Assembly: GCA_039029315.1 (NCBI GenBank)
Contig: JBCCGK010000207.1
Location: 1-6,910 of the forward strand
DNA length: 6,910 bases
Origin: JBCCCJ01 sp039029315
GTDB taxonomy: Bacteria > Bacteroidota > Bacteroidia > J057
Reading direction: 5' to 3'
Position 1 is the stretch's first letter. Each line of letters opens with the position of its first letter. The position numbers and the translations under genes were made by a program. The notes beneath the pieces are model-generated. The model saw only the letters and a list, made by a program, of their open reading frames with translations. It made no database searches and was not told the DNA's origin. This document shows positions 1-6,331 of the stretch, in pieces.

Positions 1-158
1 CACTAGTTATACTTCTGTTGTCAAGTAGAATTTTTCATTTTGTATACTATTTTTATCTTAGTTTGAATAATTGTCAATCAATGCAATATTCCAAACACTG
101 CCTGTGACCAATTTCATTCATCTGCCCCTGGCTCTACCACATTCAAACAGCAACCTAC
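1..158. other. AT-rich leader upstream of the retroelement ORF
   Basis: This stretch holds no recognisable gene. It is AT-rich, with T-runs and a TATA-like stretch around 41-57, and it has an in-frame TGA at 105-107, so the polyprotein frame cannot extend upstream past 108. By position it should be the element's 5' untranslated leader and perhaps the tail of the 5' LTR. I could not identify a TG...CA LTR end or a convincing tRNA primer-binding site. With no 3' LTR in the window there is nothing to compare it with. Confidence 0.4.
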
Positions 159-3100
159 ATGAGCAGGAGAACAAAACGTATAGATTATCGGAAACTTAAT
201 GAAACTGGGGAAAGACATTTCATCGAGGAACCACAGATTATTCCCACCATTCAACCAGTGACAGCAATACCAATAGACTTCAGTCATCATTTGCTTGCAC
301 CGATCACTCACCCTTTGGTATCGATATCAACTGTTCAAGCTCAATCAACTTCAAATTCAACTTCAATTCAAGGCTCGTCGACAACTCAATCAACTGTTCA
401 CGCTCAATCAACTTCAACCAAAGGCTCGTTGACCGCTCAATCAACTGTTCACGCTCAATCAACTGCCTCACTCATTCAGTCAACTTCATCGCTTGCATCA
501 TTGTCTACACCGTCTTCACAAAATTTATCTAGTCAATTGATTTTGTCATCTACATCGAGTTTGGCTGATAATTGTTCAGATACCAACATGGATGACCAAG
601 AAGTGAAGACACTCATGATCCAACAAAAGGTGATTGCCAGTGAAATTGTCGACTTTATTAATGAAAACCAAATCGAAGATTCAATGTTCACTGTTGAGGA
701 AGTTGATGAAATTGTCGCCAAGATAGAATCGATCAGAAAAGATTTCAAGACATGTCACTATGAACTAGAAGAGAAGTTATCCGAAGAGGAGTACGAACCC
801 ACTTCCAAGTCAAGGGAGAAAATTTTATCAGCCATCAGAAACTTCATCTATGATATGAAACTGTACAGACGCAAAATCAGAAGTGATGAAAATCAGCGTA
901 TCAAATGTATCGACGATGCAGCTCGACAATCAAAACGATTTCTGCTCAATGAAATACAAGACATAATACCTACACTATTCAAGATCTTTGAGACTGATCC
1001 CAGTAACCTTCAACACAGTGACTTACTTGATGCAAAAACAAATGTCGTCGATCAATTGAAGACAATGAAGACCCTCAGCTGCAAAGTCAGAGAAGTGTTG
1101 TGCATTGAAATCACCGACTTCAGAGAAGAAGTTGACAAAGTCACCGAAAAATATCACCAACTATGTTCCCTCAAGCAGAAGTATGTCGATGCGCTGAATG
1201 CTGAAATAAAGGATGCTGAAGTATCAAAACAACAATCGTTCCAGTCATCCAAATTCAACATCAAGTTACCAAAGTTCAAAGGGTATGATACTTTTGTTGA
1301 TGTTTATACCTTTCAGAGTGATTTTGAGAAGCTCCACTTGAAATCAACCCCCAAGTCGTTGCTTGCTGATTTGCTCAAAAACAATTTCCTTGAGGGTCCT
1401 GCACTTACCTTGGTGAAAGGTGTCGACTCTATTGACGAAATCTGGAAACGCCTCAAGTCCTCTTATGGAGATCCGAAGATGCTACTATCCAAGAAACTTT
1501 CACAGTTGGATCAATCTGCTCGCAACTTAAAGCACAAGGATCCAGAAAAACAGATCGACAGCCTAAGCCGGATACTTAACTTCATGAAGGATTCAACAAA
1601 ACTTGCTACTGAACACGACATCCGAGAACGCTTGTACTATGGTGGTACAATCGAGAAGATATACAAGCTGCTTGATGAACAACGTGTTAACAAATGGTTC
1701 ACACTGTTTGACGAAGAAGACCTCGATGAACCAGATGTCTGGAAGAAATTAATCAACTTTCTTGAAAAGGAAATTACCATACAACAACGTAAACTCTTGT
1801 ATTGCACGACAAACGAATCAAAGAATTCTCCACCACCATCACGCAACCCATCGTCCCATTATGGAGACGGCCAGAGGACCAATAGAGCATCACCATTAAC
1901 AACAGATCCTGATGAATGTTTCATTTGTGGAGCGACTGATCACGTCAAAAGCGGACCAAAGGGTATGAAACTTGTTCAATATTTCAGTTGTCCAAGATTT
2001 GCTGAGATGACACCTGCACAGAGATTTTCCATTTTGTGGAAGAAGGGATTATGCCATCAATGTTTATACCCAGGAGCCCATCAATCAAAAGGCAAACATT
2101 GCGAGGGAAGGTGTCAGCGAGACTTCATATGTCCTCATCATTCACACGAGAAGTATCCCTGCAGGAACCATGTTCTTGTTTGTCAAAAACATGCTGGAGA
2201 CGATGCGAATCAACAAGTTTTGCAAAGCTTCAAAGATAGATGTATGCGTCAACCTGACATTCCAACCCATGCTAAGGAGATCAAGCTCACCTTTCATTCA
2301 AGGATCAATGATGCATATTTAGCAAGAGACAAGAACCGTCATCAATCCATCAAGTCTTCAAATAAGGAACCAGTCATTGATGATAATGCAATCTACATTC
2401 TACAAACAATTAAAGTTGATGGTAAGCGCTACACTATTTTCTTTGATCTTGGATGCAGCGACATGATCATTCGCAAAGATGCTGCAATTAATCTCAAGGA
2501 CCGAAGTCACTTAGAATTCAAAGGTGAAATTGTTGTTGGCGGAGTTGGCCAATCATCCCAGACAACCAACCTCGGCGTCTATTGTATTCAACTACCACTT
2601 CGGAATGGGCATGATGCTACTCTATCCGGCGTTTGTCTTTCACAGATCACAATGCCTTTTCCAATCTATCCTCTCGATCAGGTGGAACAAGACATTCACA
2701 CAGTTTATCGTCAAAATGGTAAGAATCCTCTTCATCTTCCTACGTTACCTCCCTACGCTGGTGGGGAAATCGACATCATGCTGGGTATTAAGTACTTAAA
2801 GTATCATCCACAACCCATATTTCAATTACCGTCTGGACTCACCATTTATGAATCGGTCTTTCAAAATGCAGATGGTGGATTTGGAGTTGTTGGAGGACCC
2901 CACAGAGTCTTCAATACCATCAGCAACGACAAAGGTTCACACTTGTCCACTTTCATCACAAACCAATTCAAGATGTATCAAGCTGGAATCCTTGTCAACC
3001 CTGATGTACCTTTGCTTCACATCAAAACAGAGAAGGATCATCAACATAACCTTCTACACGACGACACCCAACAGATGACAGTATTGATTTCATGCAACCA

Positions 3101-4769
3101 GAAGATCTTCGAACGAGTCGAGCAAGCTGGAACCATTATCTCCTACAGGTGCGTAAAATGTAGGGAATGCACCGACTGCAAAGAAAATGAATCAACTGAA
3201 GCCATAAGCATCAAGGAGGAAGTGGAGCAACATTTGATAAATCAATCCGTCACTGTTGATCCTGACACCAGAGAATCATGGGCAACTCTTCCTCTACTGC
3301 ATAACCCGGAAATCAAATTGGCACCAAATAAGGACAAAGCACTCAAGATATATCACCAACAACTGAAGAAACTAAATCAAGCTCCAGTAGACAAAGCAGA
3401 CGTAATCAAAGCTGAGAAAAAGCTCCAATCAATGGGATTCGTTGACTACGTCAGAAACATGTCAGAAGATCAACAACAGATGCTTGCGAATAACAACATA
3501 CAGAATTTCATCCCATGGCGTGCAGTCTGGAATGGCAATTCATTATCAACTCCATGCCGGATCGTCTTCGATGCCAGTCATCCAACCAAATCAGGATACA
3601 GTTTGAACAGCATATTAGCCAAAGGTACAAATAATATGAACAAACTGGTGGAAATATTTATCCGTTGGACATCCCATCATACTGCATACCATACAGATAT
3701 ACGTAAAATGTACAACACCGTAAAACTGAAAGAGAATCATTGGTGTCTCCAACGCTATGTCTGGCAAGAGGAACTAGACCACACCAAGATACCGGAGGAA
3801 AAGATCATCAAAACTTTAATCTACGGTGTCAAGTCGTCAGGTAACCAAAGTGAAAGAGCACTTCGAGAGACTAGCAAGTTATTCAAGGATCAATATCCAG
3901 ATGTCTTTGCGGTGATTCACAAAGATGTGTACGTGGACGATTGTCTTTCAGGTGCTGAAACGCAAGAAGGTGCTTTGAATCAAGCTGAAAGACTCGAAAC
4001 CGTGCTGAACAAAGGTGGATTTTCTCTCAAAGGCATTACGTTTTCAAAACAAGACCCTAATCATGATTTGTCCAAAGATGGTGAGAGCATCAATGTTGCA
4101 GGGATGAAGTGGTACCCAAAACAAGATTTGATATCATTGGATATAGGCGAATTGAATTTTGCTAAGAAATCAAGAGGCAAGAAGCCAACTTCACAAAATA
4201 CCAAAGATATCCCAATCAAACTTACCAGACGTCAATGTGTTGCTAAAGTGGCGGAAGTTTATGACATAACCGGAAAAATCACTCCCATCACTGCTGGAAT
4301 GAAACTCGACCTTCATCACCTAATCGAACGAGGATTGCAATGGGACGACCAAATCCCAGATGATCTGAGACACGTTTGGGAAGATCACTTTCAAATGATG
4401 GGGGAAATATCATCAATCAAATACAAGCGAGCAATTGTTCCAGATGATGCCACAAGTCTCGACATTTCAACTATCGATTTTGGAGATGCTTCCAAATCCC
4501 TAGTCTGTGTGGCAATTTATGCAAGGTTTAAACGTAAATTTGGAAACTCTTGTCAACTCGTCTTTTCCAGGTCAAGATTGGTACCAGATGACATGACATT
4601 GCCAAGAGCCGAATTATATGCTGCCACACTCAATGCTCATACCGGCGAAGTGGTGAGAAGATCCTTTACCAAACACCACAAATCATCGTTGAAATTGTCT
4701 GATAGCCAAATCACATTGTTCTGGATCAATGGTGACCATAAACAGCTCAAACCATATGTAAAAAACTGA
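159..4769 (+). CDS. BEL/Pao Gag-Pol polyprotein: Gag, protease, RT, partial RNase H
   Basis: This is a 1536-residue polyprotein of a BEL/Pao retrotransposon, presumably cleaved by its own protease. Residues 54-137 are Ser/Thr/Gln-rich with short repeats. Residues 145-355 are charged and probably helical or coiled-coil. Residues 364-545 match the DUF1759 Gag-like domain (KLPKFKGY start). Residues 587-678 form a Cys/His array beginning CFICGATDH. Residues 742-918 are the DUF1758-type aspartic protease, whose active-site loop reads FFDLGCSD (D763) rather than D-S/T-G; IDIMLGIKYL follows at 871. C998, C1001, C1004 and C1007 form a cysteine cluster in the linker. Reverse transcriptase spans about 1080-1300, with motif A D1180 (YHTDIRKMY), motif B YGVKSSGNQ and motif C YVDD at 1258. 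The Peptidase_A17/RNase H region follows, with D1443, E1485 and D1515. The ORF ends at a TGA where the family normally reads on (KN-W-VVEI), so RNase H is cut before its last acidic residue. The start is the first ATG after an upstream in-frame stop; its -3 base is T, a weak Kozak context. Confidence 0.92.
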   Translation: MSRRTKRIDYRKLNETGERHFIEEPQIIPTIQPVTAIPIDFSHHLLAPITHPLVSISTVQAQSTSNSTSIQGSSTTQSTVHAQSTSTKGSLTAQSTVHAQSTASLIQSTSSLASLSTPSSQNLSSQLILSSTSSLADNCSDTNMDDQEVKTLMIQQKVIASEIVDFINENQIEDSMFTVEEVDEIVAKIESIRKDFKTCHYELEEKLSEEEYEPTSKSREKILSAIRNFIYDMKLYRRKIRSDENQRIKCIDDAARQSKRFLLNEIQDIIPTLFKIFETDPSNLQHSDLLDAKTNVVDQLKTMKTLSCKVREVLCIEITDFREEVDKVTEKYHQLCSLKQKYVDALNAEIKDAEVSKQQSFQSSKFNIKLPKFKGYDTFVDVYTFQSDFEKLHLKSTPKSLLADLLKNNFLEGPALTLVKGVDSIDEIWKRLKSSYGDPKMLLSKKLSQLDQSARNLKHKDPEKQIDSLSRILNFMKDSTKLATEHDIRERLYYGGTIEKIYKLLDEQRVNKWFTLFDEEDLDEPDVWKKLINFLEKEITIQQRKLLYCTTNESKNSPPPSRNPSSHYGDGQRTNRASPLTTDPDECFICGATDHVKSGPKGMKLVQYFSCPRFAEMTPAQRFSILWKKGLCHQCLYPGAHQSKGKHCEGRCQRDFICPHHSHEKYPCRNHVLVCQKHAGDDANQQVLQSFKDRCMRQPDIPTHAKEIKLTFHSRINDAYLARDKNRHQSIKSSNKEPVIDDNAIYILQTIKVDGKRYTIFFDLGCSDMIIRKDAAINLKDRSHLEFKGEIVVGGVGQSSQTTNLGVYCIQLPLRNGHDATLSGVCLSQITMPFPIYPLDQVEQDIHTVYRQNGKNPLHLPTLPPYAGGEIDIMLGIKYLKYHPQPIFQLPSGLTIYESVFQNADGGFGVVGGPHRVFNTISNDKGSHLSTFITNQFKMYQAGILVNPDVPLLHIKTEKDHQHNLLHDDTQQMTVLISCNQKIFERVEQAGTIISYRCVKCRECTDCKENESTEAISIKEEVEQHLINQSVTVDPDTRESWATLPLLHNPEIKLAPNKDKALKIYHQQLKKLNQAPVDKADVIKAEKKLQSMGFVDYVRNMSEDQQQMLANNNIQNFIPWRAVWNGNSLSTPCRIVFDASHPTKSGYSLNSILAKGTNNMNKLVEIFIRWTSHHTAYHTDIRKMYNTVKLKENHWCLQRYVWQEELDHTKIPEEKIIKTLIYGVKSSGNQSERALRETSKLFKDQYPDVFAVIHKDVYVDDCLSGAETQEGALNQAERLETVLNKGGFSLKGITFSKQDPNHDLSKDGESINVAGMKWYPKQDLISLDIGELNFAKKSRGKKPTSQNTKDIPIKLTRRQCVAKVAEVYDITGKITPITAGMKLDLHHLIERGLQWDDQIPDDLRHVWEDHFQMMGEISSIKYKRAIVPDDATSLDISTIDFGDASKSLVCVAIYARFKRKFGNSCQLVFSRSRLVPDDMTLPRAELYAATLNAHTGEVVRRSFTKHHKSSLKLSDSQITLFWINGDHKQLKPYVKN
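327..466 (+). repeat. In-frame short tandem repeats in the Ser/Thr-rich Gag N-terminus
   Basis: Three copies begin with the same TCAACTGTTCA start at 327, 390 and 441. The first unit is 63 bases (21 residues), the second 51 bases (17 residues), and the third is partial and decays after about 26 bases. The length difference is 12 bases, so the frame is kept. The encoded unit is STV(Q/H)AQST followed by a variable Ser/Thr/Gly stretch. Copies two and three share the STVHAQST form and are closer to each other than to the first. This looks like slippage or unequal exchange in a low-complexity region and is probably not under strong constraint. Confidence 0.8.
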
Positions 4770-5237
4770 GTAGTTGAAATTCGAAGATTTACCAGTCCTG
4801 ATGATTGGAACTTCATACCTGGAGATCAGATGATTGCAGATCTGGATACAAGGAAAGGTGCTGCCCTTCAAGATGTAAATCAGGATTCACAATGGTTCAA
4901 TGGTCTCTCTTGGATGACTGATGACATTTCTAAGTTCCCAATCAAGTCAATACAAGAAATCAAACTCAGCAATGAAGAAGTCAGACTTGCAAAAGCAGAG
5001 CAAATTTCAATGGACATTGACCCTACTATGGTACCATCCAGTCATTTCACCATCAATATGGAGAAAACTACTGAAGTCTACAACATATCGCAATATGTGA
5101 TTGACCCAAACAAATTTCAATGGAACAAAGTCATTCGTATCTTAGGGTATGTCCTGAGATTTCTTCGCAACATCAAGATTCGTCTCAAATTCAAGGTTTC
5201 AACAGATGCTTTCAACCCTATCAAAGAAGCAGAGTGA
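4770..5237 (+). pseudogene. BEL/Pao Pol continuation: end of RNase H and linker to integrase
   Basis: This is the same reading frame as the upstream polyprotein, resumed directly after the TGA at 4767. It reads VVEIRRFTSPDDWNFIPG and then QMIADLDTRKGA. The ADL-TR block is where BEL/Pao and Ty3-like RNase H domains keep their final acidic residue, so the domain is split by the stop. The rest (WFNGLSWM, then YVIDPNKFQWNKVIRILGYVLRF) matches the conserved linker between RNase H and integrase as I recall it from BEL elements. An ATG at 4830 could begin a 135-residue product, but continuity with the upstream frame makes an independent gene unlikely. The frame ends at TGA 5235-5237, best explained by a one-base loss nearby. 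Confidence 0.82.
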
Positions 5238-5518
5238 TACTTTTTCACCAAACCACAAAAGAAGTCAAGTTGTTCTGCAATCCCAAAAAGTACTCAAAGA
5301 TCTCCAAAGAAATTGATGGCATATTATATTATACCGGACGGATACTTCCAAACACCGAATTAACAATATCTGGGAGGATGACAAATGCCATGCTGGATCT
5401 ATCGACAACCATGTTTTGTGTTCCGTTAGTATATCGACACTCACCAATTGCTTACTCTATTGTTGACTACATCCATTGGTATCACAAAGAAGCAAAACAT
5501 TGTGGAGTGGAAACAATA
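5238..5518 (+). pseudogene. BEL/Pao integrase N-terminal region, frame-shifted fragment
   Basis: The coding frame moves back one base relative to the upstream part and reads ILFHQTTKEVKLF, then DGILYYTGRILP, MLDLSTTMFCVPLV and IHWYHKEAKHCGVETI. These blocks correspond to the segment before and at the start of the integrase zinc-binding domain in BEL elements. The two histidines of the HHCC finger are in YHKEAKH (H-x4-H); the matching C-x2-C lies just past the next stop. An ATG upstream at 5120 is open in this frame, but before about 5232 that frame does not resemble the family, so it is a chance start. The fragment ends at TGA 5519-5521. Confidence 0.82.
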
Positions 5519-5521
5519 TGA

Positions 5522-6331
5522 TATGTGACCCAAATTGCTTATGTCATTGAGGGAAGAGACCTGATCAAGCTGGTTAGAAGTCGTTGTGAAAGGTGTCGTT
5601 ACATTGCAAAGAAAACACTTGAAGTACAAATGGGACCGATATCGAACCACAATATCAACATTGCACCACCCTTCTACTCTACCCAGGTGGATCTTTGCGG
5701 ACCATTCACAGCATATTCTAACTTACACAAGCGCACAACAATCAAGATCTGGCTTGTTGTGTTTTGTTGTACCACCACATCAGCCACAAAGATCAAAGTG
5801 ATGGATGACTATAGCACACCCTCCTTTATCTTATCCTTTGTACGTTTCGCTAGTGACATGGGGTATCCAAAATATCTTCTTCCGGATGAAGGCAGCCAAC
5901 TTCTTAAAGGCTGTCAAGATGCTCGCCTCAACTTCAAAGATATACAGAACCGCCTTTATTGTGACGTCCAAGTTGAATTCAACGTATGTCCAGTGTCTGG
6001 CCATCATATGCATGGAAAGGTAGAAAGAAAGATACGTGAAATCAAAAAATCCTTATCCATCAATCTTCAAAATCACAGATTATCTTTGCTTCAATGGGAA
6101 ACGATTGCATCTGAGATTGCCAACACCATCAATGACATGCCTTTAGCACTCAAGGGCATTCACAATTTTGAAATCTCAGATGTGTTGACACCAAACAGGT
6201 TATTGCTCGGGAGAAACAACAACAGAAGTCCAATTTTCCCTGTCAAGATGACTTCAAATCCCGACAAATTCATCAAATTGGAGGAGAAAATTCTGAATGC
6301 TTGGTTTGAAACGTGGCTCCAGGCGCCTTGA
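5522..6331 (+). pseudogene. BEL/Pao integrase: HHCC finger end, DDE core, truncated C-terminus
   Basis: This is the catalytic part of the integrase that inserts the cDNA copy into host chromosomes. It follows the TGA at 5519 in the same frame, starting YVTQIAYVIEGRDL. The finger cysteines are in CERC. The three catalytic acids are visible: D in TQVDLCGPF (codon at 5690), D in LLPDEGSQL (5885) and E in HGKVERKI (6023), with 45 residues between the second and third. A DUF5641-like stretch follows (DVLTPNRLLLGR), then NAWFETWL, which ends at the junction with bacterial DNA. The last codons (QAP and the TGA at 6329) belong wholly or partly to the bacterial side, so the true C-terminus is missing. 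A GTG at 5525 could serve as a formal start, but no independent gene is implied. Confidence 0.88.
6318..6330. other. Junction of retrotransposon DNA with bacterial dnaG DNA
   Basis: Plus-strand integrase coding is family-like through FETWL, whose Leu codon is 6317-6319. Minus-strand DnaG coding is family-like through about TGL, whose Leu codon is 6330-6332. Between them lies a GC-rich stretch containing CAGGCGCC that either side could own. G+C content rises abruptly here. No target-site duplication, LTR end, terminal inverted repeat or integrase attachment site is seen, which points to an artificial join rather than a transposition event. Confidence 0.8.

Larger units (their letters stand above)
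1..6320 (+). mobile_element. BEL/Pao-type LTR retrotransposon, decayed and 3'-truncated
   Basis: This is one copy of a BEL/Pao retroelement lying on the plus strand. Its parts occur in the order Gag-like DUF1759, Cys/His knuckles, aspartic protease, reverse transcriptase, RNase H, integrase. That protease-RT-RNase H-integrase order, with Gag fused to Pol in one frame, is typical of BEL/Pao and differs from Ty1/copia, where integrase precedes RT. Elements of this type live in metazoan chromosomes and move through an RNA intermediate. Coding runs in one frame from 159 to about 5234 and then in a second frame to the junction near 6320, crossed by in-frame TGA codons at 4767 and 5519. No LTR pair is seen. 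The 3' end is replaced by bacterial DNA, and the 5' boundary is not resolved, so position 1 is only the window edge. Family-level identification is confident; clade and host are not resolved. Confidence 0.93.

Noticed and set aside
1..60. 5' LTR end
   Set aside because: There is no clear TG...CA terminus and no 3' LTR in the window to compare with, so the LTR cannot be defined.
127..158. tRNA primer-binding site starting at the TGG near 129
   Set aside because: The bases after TGG do not match any tRNA 3' end that I can recognise, and no LTR end with CA is placed just before it.
327..466. CRISPR-like array
   Set aside because: The repeats are in-frame, imperfect, tandem without unique spacers, and encode a low-complexity protein segment.
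2036..3078. Short plus-strand frames at 2036-2239, 2524-2799 and 2848-3078
   Set aside because: They overlap the polyprotein in another frame and resemble no family. They are chance frames.
3396..4058. The reverse transcriptase as part of a bacterial retron, DGR or defence system, given the bacterial gene nearby
   Set aside because: The RT sits inside a Gag-protease-RT-RNase H-integrase polyprotein with BEL/Pao motifs and AT-leaning composition. The bacterial DNA begins only after the junction near 6320.
5232..5246. Programmed -1 frameshift site at the T-run
   Set aside because: The sequence C TTT TTC does not fit the X XXY YYZ heptamer, and the zero-frame TGA at 5235 lies upstream of the run, so ribosomes would stop before slipping. 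BEL elements usually use one frame.
5586..6023. Alternate-frame ORFs over the integrase (5586-5801 and 5805-6023)
   Set aside because: The overlapping frame carries the conserved DDE integrase; these show no motif.
6273..6320. DnaG C-terminal tail extending to the stop at 6273
   Set aside because: The residues after GLKAP (GATFQTK and on) are the reverse complement of integrase coding sequence and do not resemble DnaG.
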